Source: Rhodobacteraceae bacterium HTCC2150 (lineage in GTDB: Bacteria > Pseudomonadota > Alphaproteobacteria > Rhodobacterales > Rhodobacteraceae). Taken from it: a stretch of DNA of 64,000 nt. The position numbers and the translations under genes were made by a program. Of this stretch, positions 18,957 through 28,208 are shown piece by piece. The DNA lies in the NCBI GenBank assembly GCA_000169395.1, contig AAXZ01000007.1:43836-107835 (forward strand). The letters are read 5' to 3'. Numbering within the stretch: position 1 is the first letter of the stretch; each line of letters opens with the position of its first letter. The notes beneath the pieces are model-generated. The model was not told the DNA's origin. It was given only the letters and a program-made list of their open reading frames with translations, and did not search any database.

Positions 18957-19184
18957 ATGCGCAGAATCTGGGATGGGTTATTAAGTTTCATCAGTGCACT
19001 AATTGCTGTTGCTCTATTGGGGCCCGTCCTTTGGTTTGCATTTCAAAGCGTGCGGGCAGGGGATGCACCAAATTGGCTTTATGCACCGATTATTGTTTTG
19101 GCGTTGATGTTGATCTTGCTATTCGGTGCCTTGTTGCAAAAGGCCCTTAAGGGCATTTCACCTGTTCAGGAGCGTCGTCGATGA
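18957..19184 (+). CDS. 75-aa two-helix membrane protein
   Basis: A small protein with two hydrophobic helices (about 10-31 and 43-63) and a basic C-terminal ERRR. The ATG at 18957 lies six bases after the DUF5333 stop, and the end overlaps the next gene by four bases. Unrecognised family; conserved spacing and overlaps suggest it is translated. Confidence 0.65.
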   Translation: MRRIWDGLLSFISALIAVALLGPVLWFAFQSVRAGDAPNWLYAPIIVLALMLILLFGALLQKALKGISPVQERRR

Positions 19185-19633
19185 AACAACCAGAAGGGCA
19201 TCATTTAGCTGAAATAAACGTCGGGCGATTGATTGCAGATGTCGATGATCCCCGCGTTGCGGAATTTATGAAAAATCTGGATAGAATTAATGGATTGGGC
19301 ATGCGGATGCCGGGTTTTGTTTGGATCATGCAGGGCGAAACCGCCGGCAACACAGACACAAAAATTGATGACGATCCACGGTATGTGCCCAACCTTACGG
19401 TTTGGGAGGATCAAGCATCATTGCGAAAGTTTGTATTTGATACGGTGCATAAGCAATTTTTTGAGCGCCGCACCGAATGGTTTGAGATTTTGGATGAATT
19501 CCATTTTGCCATGTGGTGGGTGCCAATTGGCACTGAACCTACACTGGACGAGGCGCTTGAACGTCTAAACCATCGCCGTAAACACGGCGACAGTGAATTC
19601 GCATTTGGTTGGGACGCGGTTACACAAAAGTAA
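19181..19633 (+). CDS. DUF3291 family protein
   Basis: A 150-residue cytoplasmic protein related to antibiotic-biosynthesis-monooxygenase-like folds. Recognisable DUF3291 features: HHLAEINVGR at the start, a Phe/Trp-rich core (MPGFVWIMQ, LTVWEDQASLRKFVF) and FHFAMWWVPIGTEPTLDEA. It overlaps the previous gene by four bases and its 3' end overlaps the convergent minus-strand gene by 14 bases. Catalytic role unknown. Confidence 0.82.
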   Translation: MKQPEGHHLAEINVGRLIADVDDPRVAEFMKNLDRINGLGMRMPGFVWIMQGETAGNTDTKIDDDPRYVPNLTVWEDQASLRKFVFDTVHKQFFERRTEWFEILDEFHFAMWWVPIGTEPTLDEALERLNHRRKHGDSEFAFGWDAVTQK

Positions 19634-20147
19634 TCGGGTAGACGTAGACGAGATACAGATACAAAAACGCCAACGATAAAACCAGAATGATGACACCCAA
19701 AATGTTTGTCGTGACCTTAAGCCCCGTTTTACCAATTTCCATTGATTGTTCTTTCAATTTCGTAAGGTCTTTGTGGGCGTGAAACTGCATCCAAGAAAAA
19801 TAGATACCCAAGCCAACAATCATAAGAACCACAACAAAAATCACCTTTGACGAAAACATTTGCCATTCAAAAACATCGATTTTGTGGTTTTCTGCAAAAG
19901 CATAGTACGCGAATAGTGATGTGGTGAAATCAGCCCGTGCTTTGGTTTCCTCTTCTGACAAAGCCTCTTGTGCCAAGAGTGCGGAAATAAAATCAACCGG
20001 CGCTGCGGGTGATTTTGTTTCATTTTTCATGGAGTTTGCCAGTTTGATTGCGGCTTCAACACGTTCTTCTGTGGTTTGGGCGTCGACAAAATTTACGGAA
20101 AAGAATGTTGCAACAAGGAAGATGCTGATCAGTTTTAGGGTTCTCAT
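19620..20147 (-). CDS. 175-aa secreted/membrane protein (antisense cassette gene 3)
   Basis: A signal peptide (about 1-23, ending VDA-QT), an acidic helical region and two transmembrane helices (about 104-123 and 149-172). Its ATG overlaps the stop of the gene before it (ATGA), so it belongs to a three-gene minus-strand unit inside nuo. The 3' end overlaps the DUF3291 gene tail to tail. No family recognised. Confidence 0.7.
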   Translation of the reverse strand: MRTLKLISIFLVATFFSVNFVDAQTTEERVEAAIKLANSMKNETKSPAAPVDFISALLAQEALSEEETKARADFTTSLFAYYAFAENHKIDVFEWQMFSSKVIFVVVLMIVGLGIYFSWMQFHAHKDLTKLKEQSMEIGKTGLKVTTNILGVIILVLSLAFLYLYLVYVYPITFV

Positions 20148-20554
20148 TGGGTTTCCTTTGTTGTTGTACCAAATAGGGCGGAAAGGTGGACATCTACTTT
20201 GTCTTGATCGCTCAAGCTTGCGATGCTTGCGTCATATTTACTTCGTTTCTCGGCCGACAAATTCATCACAGCTTGCCCGTATAGAACGCGTTCAGTTTTT
20301 GAAACGAAAGCTGTCAAAAATGCATGGTTTAAGGATAAGGCGGAGTTGTTCCCCAATATTCCATCTATCCCCATTGGGGGCCGAGCGGGGGGAATTAAGC
20401 CGTCAATATTTATTGCGTCTGGATTGAATTCTGAAATTGCACCCAAATCTGACAGGTGCGTTTGTCCCTGTACAGCATTCGTGAGGCAGCCGATGAAAAA
20501 CAAGGCAAGGAATCGTTGTTTGATCAAACTTGGGCGCAATTTTTCATCCCCCAA
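20144..20554 (-). CDS. 136-aa secreted protein (antisense cassette gene 2)
   Basis: A hydrophobic signal segment (about residues 14-30, ending VQG-QT) and a soluble domain of about 100 residues. The C-terminus (LSDQDKVDVHLSALFG) echoes the C-terminus of the upstream LprI-like protein (LDNEQRIELHLNILFG), so the two may share a domain or bind one partner. Overlaps the gene before by 11 bases and the one after by four. Function unknown. Confidence 0.65.
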   Translation of the reverse strand: MGDEKLRPSLIKQRFLALFFIGCLTNAVQGQTHLSDLGAISEFNPDAINIDGLIPPARPPMGIDGILGNNSALSLNHAFLTAFVSKTERVLYGQAVMNLSAEKRSKYDASIASLSDQDKVDVHLSALFGTTTKETQ

Positions 20555-21224
20555 ACAGAATGTTTAGATGCAATTCGATCCGTTGTTCGTTGTCTAATCC
20601 ATCCAGAAGACCATCGTATAAGCCCACCTGATCTGTATCAATAATCGGCTGCGCAAAAGAATAAAGCCGGTTTTCAATATTATGCAATTGTTCCCTTAGT
20701 ATTGTCGTCTGGTCAATTTGAAACGGCTGAACGGTGACTTTGGGCGTACCATCGGCATTGTATTTGCCGACAGTTGAATCGCGTCGGTCCAATTCCATAT
20801 AACTTTGATCTTGATAGGTTACCCGATAAAAAGGGTATTTGAACGAGCGTGAGCTGATTGTTTGATTGGCCAGAATATTGTTGTCTAAATAAGGCGGTAA
20901 GTATCCGGCCAATTCGATTATACGTGTCGTATAGCGGTGTTTCAGACATATCAAATCCGTACCACAAGTCGCCCGCCATTTCCGCCAAACCGCTTGTTGA
21001 TCATCTAAAGCGTCGCTTTGCTCTTCGGGTAATCCGCGAAGGATGACTTTAAAAGTTTCCCCCAATGTTACATCCAAAACCGCCAGCTCAGGCGTTCGGC
21101 AAATTGCGCGTTCAAGCGAATTTAGATTGTTAGAACACCAGCGGGGCAAAATTCGTTCAGCGAATGCTGCATTCACGTGGGCCACTGTAATAAGTGTACC
21201 CAATATCAAAAATAATGACCTCAT
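20544..21224 (-). CDS. LprI-like secreted protein (antisense cassette gene 1)
   Basis: A 226-residue protein with a signal peptide (cleavage near AFA-ER). The N-terminal half has the LprI/DUF1311 pattern: RAICRTPELAVLD, then QQAVWRKWRATCG and CLKHRYTTRI, with four or more cysteines likely in disulfides. Relatives bind or inhibit lysozyme in the periplasm. The C-terminal half is unrecognised. AGGGAGG lies just before the start. First gene of a minus-strand unit of three. Confidence 0.72.
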   Translation of the reverse strand: MRSLFLILGTLITVAHVNAAFAERILPRWCSNNLNSLERAICRTPELAVLDVTLGETFKVILRGLPEEQSDALDDQQAVWRKWRATCGTDLICLKHRYTTRIIELAGYLPPYLDNNILANQTISSRSFKYPFYRVTYQDQSYMELDRRDSTVGKYNADGTPKVTVQPFQIDQTTILREQLHNIENRLYSFAQPIIDTDQVGLYDGLLDGLDNEQRIELHLNILFGG

Positions 21225-21262
21225 CTTGGCCTCCCTAAAAAAAATTAATAAAATATACGCAA

Positions 21263-21291
21263 ACTCTATAAATTTGTCGGTTTTGCGTCAA
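21263..21291 (-). promoter_or_regulatory. candidate promoter of the antisense cassette
   Basis: On the minus strand TTGACG (21286-21291), a 17-nt spacer and TAGAGT (21263-21268), followed by an AT-rich leader and AGGGAGG before the LprI-like start. Good -35 and four of six -10 positions. The same 206-base gap must also serve the divergent DUF5333 copy 3. Confidence 0.4.
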
Positions 21292-21430
21292 GTTTACGAA
21301 ATGGATCGGCACGTTTTGCCCTTTGAAAGGCGATAACTTGCCATTGATATTGAATAACACAGAAGCGTTCGACAATTTTGATCCAGCGCTGGTATGCAAC
21401 CAGTAAGACAAGACTAAGTTAGGAAGTGAT

Positions 21431-21832
21431 ATGAGTGTTTCAAAAAAGTTAATGGTCGGATGTTTGGTTTTTGGTATTTGTGGGCAACCTCTGATGGCAA
21501 AAACTTTACGCGATATTGAGACTGTGGATACCGCACTTTTTCAATTATCATTGGCCTACAGCATTCAAAAACACTGCCCCAGCATAAAGCCTCGTCTTTT
21601 TAGGGCGCTTGGTTTCAAGAACCGGATCATGTCGGATGCACGCAGTCATGGCTTCACCGATCGTCAAATTGAAGATCACGTTGATAGCAAAGTCGAGCAA
21701 GCACGGATGCAAGGAATGGTTGATGAGCATATGTTGGCATCAGGCCAGGTTGTCGGATCTTCAGATGGTTACTGTGCAATAGGTGCTACAGAAATGGCCC
21801 AAAACACAGCTGCGGGCCGTTTGTTACGCTAA
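21431..21832 (+). CDS. DUF5333-like secreted protein, copy 3
   Basis: A 133-residue protein with a signal peptide (ending LMA-KT) and the pattern KHCPSIKPRL ... GYCAIGATEMAQNTAAGRLL, matching copies 1 and 2. It is cut off from them by the antisense cassette and lies 214 bases before nuoG. TAGGAAG gives a good ribosome binding site. Probably periplasmic with one disulfide; function unknown. Confidence 0.74.
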   Translation: MSVSKKLMVGCLVFGICGQPLMAKTLRDIETVDTALFQLSLAYSIQKHCPSIKPRLFRALGFKNRIMSDARSHGFTDRQIEDHVDSKVEQARMQGMVDEHMLASGQVVGSSDGYCAIGATEMAQNTAAGRLLR

Positions 21833-22046
21833 GTTTTCCCCCATGATTTGTTGTTCACTTGGCAACAAGATCAAAAAAACGAAAACAATCATCAAAATCC
21901 ACGTCTAATCACCCAAGAATGGGTGCCTTTCCATTGCCCTTGGCGCAAATCTGTTGGATATAGGCACGAGCTATATCTGTGCGATTCAACGCACCTGAAA
22001 AAACGACAGCTTCGCGCGCCGATTGATCACTGGTAAGGACGTAATT

Positions 22047-24065
22047 ATGAGCGACAAACGCAAAATCATTATTGATGACAATGAGGTCGAAGTTGATCCA
22101 GCGATGACGCTGATTCAGGCCTGTGAAGTTGCCGGTATCGAAGTGCCGCGTTTTTGCTATCACGAGCGTCTTACGATTGCTGGCAACTGTCGCATGTGTT
22201 TGGTCGAGGTCGTTGGCGGCCCACCAAAGCCAGCAGCATCTTGCGCGATGCAGGTTCGCGATTTGCGTCCGGGCCCAGAAGGGCAACCGCCTGTCGTTAA
22301 AACCAATTCACCTATGGTCAAAAAGGCCCGCGAAGGTGTGATGGAATTTTTGCTGATCAACCACCCACTTGATTGTCCAATCTGTGATCAGGGCGGCGAA
22401 TGTGATTTGCAAGACCAAGCTATGGCTTATGGCGTTGATTTTTCCCGTTACCGTGAACCAAAGCGTGCCAATCAAGATCTTGATCTAGGCCCGCTCGTTG
22501 AAACACATATGACGCGTTGTATCAGCTGTACCCGCTGTGTGCGCTTTACAACCGAGGTTGCGGGCATTCACCAAATGGGCCAAACAGGCCGTGGTGAAGA
22601 TGCTGAAATCACAAGTTATTTGGGCGAAACACTAAATTCCAACATGCAAGGCAATATCATTGACCTTTGCCCTGTTGGTGCTTTGGTTTCAAAGCCTTAC
22701 GCCTTTACCGCGCGTCCTTGGGAATTGACCAAAACTGAATCTATTGACGTGATGGATGCGCTTGGTTCTAACATTCGTGTGGACACCAAAGGCCGCGAAG
22801 TTATGCGGATTTTGCCGCGCAACCATGACGGTGTGAATGAGGAATGGATTTCCGACAAGACACGTTTCGTTTGGGATGGCTTGCGTCGTCAACGTCTTGA
22901 TACGCCTTATGTTCGTGAAAACGGCAAGTTGCGCAAAGCATCTTGGGGTGAAGCGCTTGGTAAAGCCGCAGCGGCGATGAAAGACAAAAAAGTAGCTGGT
23001 TTAATTGGTGATTTGGTGCCGACTGAAGCAGCTTTCGCCCTTAAACAGTTGATTGAAGGCATGGGCGGCAATGTTGAATGCCGCACGGACAACGCAAAAT
23101 TGCCAGCCGGCAACCGCGCAGCCTACGTTGGTACCGCTACGATTGAAGATATCGATAATGCGGACATGATCCAGTTGATCGGCACGAACCCACGTGTTGA
23201 AAGCCCAGTTTTGAATGCCCGCATTCGCAAAGCGTGGTCAAAAGGTGCAAACATTGGCTTGATCGGTGAACCTGTTGATCTGACATATGAATATGCGCAC
23301 ATCGGAAATGACCGAGCAGCCCTTGATGGTTTGGCGAATAAAAAAATCGATGCTGCGAAAAAACTTAACACAATTGTTGTCATCGGGCAGGGCGCATTGC
23401 GTGAGGTTGATGGTGAGGCTGTGTTGGCAGCTGCTTTGCAATTGGCTGAAAACACACAAAGCAAATTCATGGTTCTGCATTCAGCGGCCGGACGTGTTGG
23501 TGCGATGGATGTTGGTGCAGTGACCAAAGGTGGAATGAACGCGGCAATCAAAGACGCCGAAGTGATTTACAACCTAGGTTCTGACGAAGTCGAAATCAAA
23601 GACGGCCCATTTGTGATTTATCAAGGCAGCCACGGTGATCGCGGTGCGCATCGCGCTGACATCATTTTGCCGGGTGCAGCTTATACCGAAGAAAACGGTT
23701 TGTTTGTAAACACCGAAGGTCGCCCACAATTGGCCATGCGTGCAGGTTTCGCACCTGGTGAAGCCAAGGAAAACTGGGCTATTTTGCGTGCTTTGTCTGC
23801 CGAGCTTGGTGCTGTGTTACCTTACGATTCCATGGCAGCCCTTCGTTCTGCGATGGTTGCCGAGGTTCCGCACTTGGGCAACATCGATCAAGTGCCTGAA
23901 AACACAGGTGCAGCGGTCAAACCTAAAAAGTTGGGTTCAGCCACATTTAAGTACGCTGTGAAAGACTTCTATCTTAGCAACCCCATTGCACGTGCATCTG
24001 TTTTGATGGGCGAATTGTCAGCAGGGGCGGCAGAACGTAACAAAAAACCAATGGCAGCGGAGTAA
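22047..24065 (+). CDS. nuoG: NADH-quinone oxidoreductase subunit G
   Basis: A 672-residue 75 kDa subunit. N-terminal ferredoxin domain with [2Fe-2S] N1b (cysteines in [17 protein letters not shown] and ASCAMQV), the His/Cys-ligated N5 site ([17 protein letters not shown]), the N4 motif [10 protein letters not shown] with the later CPVGAL cysteine, then a molybdopterin-oxidoreductase-like domain. The start at 22047 (MSDKRKI) follows TAAGGAC and matches the family; the frame opens at 22023. No short overlap upstream, so it may start a second transcript. Confidence 0.95.
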   Translation: MSDKRKIIIDDNEVEVDPAMTLIQACEVAGIEVPRFCYHERLTIAGNCRMCLVEVVGGPPKPAASCAMQVRDLRPGPEGQPPVVKTNSPMVKKAREGVMEFLLINHPLDCPICDQGGECDLQDQAMAYGVDFSRYREPKRANQDLDLGPLVETHMTRCISCTRCVRFTTEVAGIHQMGQTGRGEDAEITSYLGETLNSNMQGNIIDLCPVGALVSKPYAFTARPWELTKTESIDVMDALGSNIRVDTKGREVMRILPRNHDGVNEEWISDKTRFVWDGLRRQRLDTPYVRENGKLRKASWGEALGKAAAAMKDKKVAGLIGDLVPTEAAFALKQLIEGMGGNVECRTDNAKLPAGNRAAYVGTATIEDIDNADMIQLIGTNPRVESPVLNARIRKAWSKGANIGLIGEPVDLTYEYAHIGNDRAALDGLANKKIDAAKKLNTIVVIGQGALREVDGEAVLAAALQLAENTQSKFMVLHSAAGRVGAMDVGAVTKGGMNAAIKDAEVIYNLGSDEVEIKDGPFVIYQGSHGDRGAHRADIILPGAAYTEENGLFVNTEGRPQLAMRAGFAPGEAKENWAILRALSAELGAVLPYDSMAALRSAMVAEVPHLGNIDQVPENTGAAVKPKKLGSATFKYAVKDFYLSNPIARASVLMGELSAGAAERNKKPMAAE

Positions 24066-24079
24066 AGGGGGTAGTTGAG

Positions 24080-24451
24080 ATGAAGTTTGCAAAACTCACT
24101 GTTTTCGTGTGCGCTCTCTTACTTTCAGGATGTGCATCACAAGTCATGTCCAACTACGTGGGGAAATCCATTCAAGAACCGATATTGGATTATGGACCAC
24201 CAGTAAATGTCGTAGACATGAACGATGGGAAACGAGCTTTTCAGTGGTCCATTACCCATAGCGGTGCTGTTCCAATTTATACACCTCAAACCGCAACGGT
24301 ATATGGGGTGGGTGGGCCCGCCACTGTGAATTACTCTACTACAACTTATTCGCCTTACTCACAAACCTGCCTCTATACGCTAATTGCCGTGCAACAGGGT
24401 AAAGATTGGGTTGTAGAAGGATTCCGCAAACCGAACTTGATGTGTGAATGA
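24080..24451 (+). CDS. 123-aa lipoprotein between nuoG and nuoH
   Basis: Signal peptide with lipobox LLLSGCAS (lipidated Cys about residue 18) and a small domain with a Tyr/Thr/Val-rich central stretch and a second cysteine pair near the C-terminus (YSQTCLYT, PNLMCE). Outer-membrane anchoring is inferred because Asp does not follow the cysteine. It overlaps the next gene by four bases. Unrecognised family. Confidence 0.72.
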   Translation: MKFAKLTVFVCALLLSGCASQVMSNYVGKSIQEPILDYGPPVNVVDMNDGKRAFQWSITHSGAVPIYTPQTATVYGVGGPATVNYSTTTYSPYSQTCLYTLIAVQQGKDWVVEGFRKPNLMCE

Positions 24452-24858
24452 CGCGAATAGGTTATGGCATAATTGTTGGTGCGGCGACGCTGATGGGGTG
24501 TACCCAACCAACCGAGGAAACGGTCGAACGGGTCGGCCGCACAGAATTTTCCCCAGTTTATATTGGGGTCAAGACAAGATTGCTTGAAGGCGAGTTGGTC
24601 AATTTTCTGGTTCAAATGCGCAATGCGCGCGATGGGCTGGACGTAGACGAATATGCACGATGCGCAGCGGCACAATATACGCTGATACGTGGATATGAAT
24701 TTGCGAGACATATTCGTACCACTCAGGCAAAAAACGGTGGAATTTGGGGCGCAGATGCGGTTTACACCATTTCCAAGACATACCCTTTGGGTGTGGCCAC
24801 CATTAACGCGGCGGATGTAGTTGAAAACTGCAAAGCAAACGGAATACCGACGGTTTGA
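24448..24858 (+). CDS. 136-aa lipoprotein-like protein before nuoH
   Basis: Short hydrophobic N-terminus with a lipobox-like TLMGC (Cys about residue 18), then a soluble domain with two cysteines (YARCAAAQY and VENCKANG). The ATG overlaps the previous stop (ATGA). Its position between nuoG and nuoH corresponds to an unidentified reading frame seen in nuo/nqo clusters of related organisms. Function unknown. Confidence 0.72.
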   Translation: MTRIGYGIIVGAATLMGCTQPTEETVERVGRTEFSPVYIGVKTRLLEGELVNFLVQMRNARDGLDVDEYARCAAAQYTLIRGYEFARHIRTTQAKNGGIWGADAVYTISKTYPLGVATINAADVVENCKANGIPTV

Positions 24859-24888
24859 TCGGTTTGATTGAAGTGGGAAAAGGCAACA

Positions 24889-25926
24889 ATGGCTGAATTC
24901 TTAGCAACCAACACAGGCATCGCCCTGATTATCGTGGCGCAATGCCTCGCGGTTATCGGTTTCGTGATGATATCGCTTTTGTTCTTGGTGTATGGCGACC
25001 GGAAAATTTGGGCGGCTGTTCAGATGCGTCGGGGGCCTAACGTTGTTGGCCTTTGGGGTTTGCTGCAAACAGTGGCCGATGCGCTGAAATATGTGGTTAA
25101 AGAGGTCGTAATCCCCGCGGGTGCTGATCGCACAGTATTCATGTTGGCGCCTTTGGCGTCTTTCGTGCTTGCGATGATCGCTTGGGCGGTTATCCCGTTT
25201 AACGATACATGGGTTTTGGCCAATCTTAATGTCGCCATCCTTTATGTCTTCGCGGTTTCCTCGCTTGAGGTATACGGCGTGATTATGGGTGGATGGGCCT
25301 CAAACTCGAAATACCCTTTCCTTGGATCGCTTCGTTCAGCGGCGCAAATGATTTCCTATGAGGTGTCGATTGGCCTGATCATTGTGGGCGTTATTATCTC
25401 AACCGGTTCCTTGAACTTCGGTGATATCGTGCGGGCACAAGATGGTAACTATGGCTTCTTTAGCTGGTATTGGTTGCCGCATTTCCCAATGGTATTCTTG
25501 TTCTTTATCAGTGCTTTGGCTGAAACCAATCGTCCACCATTTGATTTGCCAGAAGCTGAATCCGAATTGGTTGCTGGTTACCAAGTTGAATATTCTTCAA
25601 CACCGTTCCTGTTGTTCATGGCAGGTGAGTATATCGCGATCTTCTTGATGTGCGCGCTGACAACATTGTTGTTCTTTGGTGGCTGGTTGTCACCCATTCC
25701 AGGCATCGCCGACAGTCCACTTTGGATGGTTGGTAAGATGGCGTTCTTCTTCTTCTTGTTCGCCATGGTTAAGGCAATCGTGCCACGCTACCGCTATGAC
25801 CAATTGATGCGTTTGGGTTGGAAAGTGTTCCTACCAATGTCATTGGCTTGGGTTGTATTGGTCGCCTTCTTTGCACAATACGGTGCCTTTGGCGGCGCAT
25901 ATGCTCGCTGGGCAATAGGGGGTTAA
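24889..25926 (+). CDS. nuoH: NADH-quinone oxidoreductase subunit H
   Basis: A 345-residue membrane subunit that joins the peripheral arm to the proton pump modules and lines the quinone cavity. Conserved loops visible: [18 protein letters not shown], a YEVSIGL helix and [20 protein letters not shown] with its acidic residues. Start at the second in-frame candidate (ATG 24889) after AAAAGG. Confidence 0.96.
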   Translation: MAEFLATNTGIALIIVAQCLAVIGFVMISLLFLVYGDRKIWAAVQMRRGPNVVGLWGLLQTVADALKYVVKEVVIPAGADRTVFMLAPLASFVLAMIAWAVIPFNDTWVLANLNVAILYVFAVSSLEVYGVIMGGWASNSKYPFLGSLRSAAQMISYEVSIGLIIVGVIISTGSLNFGDIVRAQDGNYGFFSWYWLPHFPMVFLFFISALAETNRPPFDLPEAESELVAGYQVEYSSTPFLLFMAGEYIAIFLMCALTTLLFFGGWLSPIPGIADSPLWMVGKMAFFFFLFAMVKAIVPRYRYDQLMRLGWKVFLPMSLAWVVLVAFFAQYGAFGGAYARWAIGG

Positions 25927-25927
25927 T

Positions 25928-26668
25928 GTGGGAATAGACTGCGTTCTTTTTCAACGGTTAACGGCACTCAGCCGCGTCATTGACGCGCCTGAACGCTCGT
26001 TGATGTTGGGACGGCAAGGTCTGCATTTCCAAGGCCGCTTTGGGCGTTTCTACAAACGTGCGTTGGCGGCAAATGATTATAACCCAAATGCCCGCGAATT
26101 GATCCGTGATCACGGCTATGCCGATGCCATGTGGGATGAATTTGGTTTCGGCCATGTTGAATCCATGGACATGTCAGATTTTGAGGCGGCCGATCACGTA
26201 CATGATTTGAATGTGCCCGTTGATCCAGCATTACATGGCAAGTTTGATTTCATCTTTGATGGTGGCACAATCGAACATGTTTTCAACGTGCCACAAGCGT
26301 TGGCCAATGTATTTAACATGCTGAAAACTGGTGGAACTTTCGTGTCCGCAAACGGCATGAACGGTTGGTACGGTCACGGGCTATATCAGTTTAATCCTGA
26401 TTTGGTTTGGTCTTATTGGCAACGTGCCGCTGGCTGTGAAGTGGTTCAATGTGTGGCTTTGCCTAAAGATCCAAATCACCCCGGTGTCGATATGCCTGAT
26501 CCCGCGAATGAAGGCGTGCGTCTGCGTAAGCTTTGGCAGCAATTACCGCGTGATCAGATATATTTGTACTACCAAATCAAAAAGACAGAAGGCGCGGCCC
26601 TAACTGGCCCTGCCATGCAAAGCGATTATCAAAATCGTTGGGATAAAGCGGCGGAGGCAGCAGAATGA
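25928..26668 (+). CDS. methyltransferase-like protein between nuoH and nuoI
   Basis: A 246-residue protein starting with GTG one base after the nuoH stop, with a GGGGG-type ribosome binding site. The region FDFIFDGGTIEHVFNVPQAL, followed by NMLKTGGTFV, matches the middle of class I SAM-dependent methyltransferases. The glycine-rich motif I expected about 35 residues earlier is not evident (FGFGHVESMDM stands there), so SAM binding is uncertain. It could modify a complex I subunit, as assembly methyltransferases do in mitochondria, or be an inactive homologue. Confidence 0.65.
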   Translation: MGIDCVLFQRLTALSRVIDAPERSLMLGRQGLHFQGRFGRFYKRALAANDYNPNARELIRDHGYADAMWDEFGFGHVESMDMSDFEAADHVHDLNVPVDPALHGKFDFIFDGGTIEHVFNVPQALANVFNMLKTGGTFVSANGMNGWYGHGLYQFNPDLVWSYWQRAAGCEVVQCVALPKDPNHPGVDMPDPANEGVRLRKLWQQLPRDQIYLYYQIKKTEGAALTGPAMQSDYQNRWDKAAEAAE

Positions 26669-26701
26669 TGAAGTCTTCGCAAGCCGTTAAAGGAAAATAC
26701 C

Positions 26702-27193
26702 ATGGCAACTGATTTCACCAGATCGGTCAAATACTTCTTGTTGATGGATATCATCAAGGGTTTTGGATTGGGGATGAAGTATTTCTTCCGTCCAAAGGCG
26801 ACGTTGAACTACCCGCATGAAAAGGGTCCATTGTCCCCGCGCTTTCGTGGTGAGCATGCATTGCGTCGTTATGCAAATGGCGAAGAGCGTTGCATTGCCT
26901 GTAAATTGTGCGAAGCGATTTGCCCTGCACAAGCGATTACAATTGATGCTGAACCACGCGATGATGGTTCACGCCGTACAACGCGGTATGACATCGATAT
27001 GACCAAGTGTATTTACTGTGGTTTCTGCCAAGAGGCTTGCCCAGTTGATGCAATCGTTGAAGGACCAAACTTCGAGTTTGCCACAGAAACCCGCGAAGAG
27101 CTGTTCTATGACAAGGCCAAATTGTTGGACAATGGCGATCGCTGGGAAAGTGAAATTGCCCGCAACCTAGAAACGGACGCGCCGTACCGATGA
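26702..27193 (+). CDS. nuoI: NADH-quinone oxidoreductase subunit I
   Basis: A 163-residue ferredoxin-type subunit carrying two [4Fe-4S] clusters (N6a and N6b) through [12 protein letters not shown] and [12 protein letters not shown], the classic double CxxCxxCxxxCP layout. It transfers electrons from NuoG toward NuoB. Preceded by AAAGGAAA and overlapping the next gene by four bases. Confidence 0.96.
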   Translation: MATDFTRSVKYFLLMDIIKGFGLGMKYFFRPKATLNYPHEKGPLSPRFRGEHALRRYANGEERCIACKLCEAICPAQAITIDAEPRDDGSRRTTRYDIDMTKCIYCGFCQEACPVDAIVEGPNFEFATETREELFYDKAKLLDNGDRWESEIARNLETDAPYR

Positions 27194-27597
27194 GTGATTT
27201 CGCGAAACTCTTTGAATCCATGCTAGAGCAGGGCGCCAAGATGGCCAAGGATTTCGATCCTAAGTCTATGCCTTTCTCAATGGATAAAATGGCGGACATG
27301 TTTCCGTCCATGACACCAGAGATGATGGAAACCATGTTTGGCAAAACGCTGAACAAGGATGGCCTTGATGCTAAAACGCGTCTTTTGACGTTGTTGTCGG
27401 CCCAAGTCGCCGCGCAGTCCGAGGGCAAAGAGCCACAAATCAAGGCAACTGTACGTAATGCGCTGGACGCAGAAGTACACGAGCAAGAAATAACCGAAGT
27501 GATCGTTCAAGCCGCTGTTTATGCCGGTGTGCCCTCGATGACCAAAGCGATGGAAATCGCTAAAGCCGTTTTTGAAGACCGAAAGGCAGATACATGA
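27190..27597 (+). CDS. carboxymuconolactone-decarboxylase-family protein without cysteines
   Basis: A 135-residue protein whose second half ([17 protein letters not shown] ... [18 protein letters not shown] ... [12 protein letters not shown]) matches the CMD/AhpD-like helical fold. The CxxC redox pair of AhpD-type members is absent; the protein has no cysteine at all. The N-terminal 50 residues are methionine-rich. It overlaps nuoI and nuoJ by four bases each, so it is firmly part of the operon. A structural or assembly role is inferred. Confidence 0.8.
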   Translation: MSDFAKLFESMLEQGAKMAKDFDPKSMPFSMDKMADMFPSMTPEMMETMFGKTLNKDGLDAKTRLLTLLSAQVAAQSEGKEPQIKATVRNALDAEVHEQEITEVIVQAAVYAGVPSMTKAMEIAKAVFEDRKADT

Positions 27598-28208
27598 CCT
27601 TCTTTGACTTTACCTTTTATCTGTTCGCGATTGTGACAGTTGGATCTGGGTTGCTGTGCGTTTTGGCGCGCCAGCCTGTTCACTCTGTTCTTTGGCTGAT
27701 CTGCGCGTTCTTCTCTTCCGCAGGTTTGTTTGTGCTGTTGGGTGCCGAATTCATCGCCATGTTGCTGGTCATCGTATATGTGGGCGCGGTTGCCGTGTTG
27801 TTCTTGTTTGTGGTCATGATGTTGGACGTGGATTTTGCCCAACTTAAGGCGGAAATGGCCAAGTTCATGCCTGTTGCCTTGTTGATTGGCGTTGTTTTGC
27901 TGATGGAACTTGGTCTTGTGTTCGGGTCTTGGACGGTTTCACCAGATGCCGAAGGGTTGCGCGCCGCCGTGACACCGGCCCTTGACGAGGTACATAACAC
28001 CGCGGCCTTAGGCCAACTTATCTACACAAAATACATCTACTTGTTTCAGGCCGCCGGTCTGATCCTGTTGGTGGCAATGATTGGTGCAATTGTACTGACA
28101 CTGCGTCACCGCAAAGATGTTAAACGCCAAGTTATTCGCGATCAGATACTACGGGATCCTAAGGACGCGATGGAAATCAAAGACGTTAAACCGGGGCAGG
28201 GACTGTGA
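27594..28208 (+). CDS. nuoJ: NADH-quinone oxidoreductase subunit J
   Basis: A 204-residue membrane subunit with about five helices; the third ([21 protein letters not shown]) is the conserved bending helix of this subunit. It ends in a charged tail. Overlaps upstream and downstream genes by four bases. Confidence 0.95.
   Translation: MTFFDFTFYLFAIVTVGSGLLCVLARQPVHSVLWLICAFFSSAGLFVLLGAEFIAMLLVIVYVGAVAVLFLFVVMMLDVDFAQLKAEMAKFMPVALLIGVVLLMELGLVFGSWTVSPDAEGLRAAVTPALDEVHNTAALGQLIYTKYIYLFQAAGLILLVAMIGAIVLTLRHRKDVKRQVIRDQILRDPKDAMEIKDVKPGQGL

Noticed and set aside
21848..22036. 62-codon frame between DUF5333 copy 3 and nuoG
   Set aside because: Low-complexity polar sequence, no ribosome site and no overlap logic; the gap appears to be leader for nuoG.
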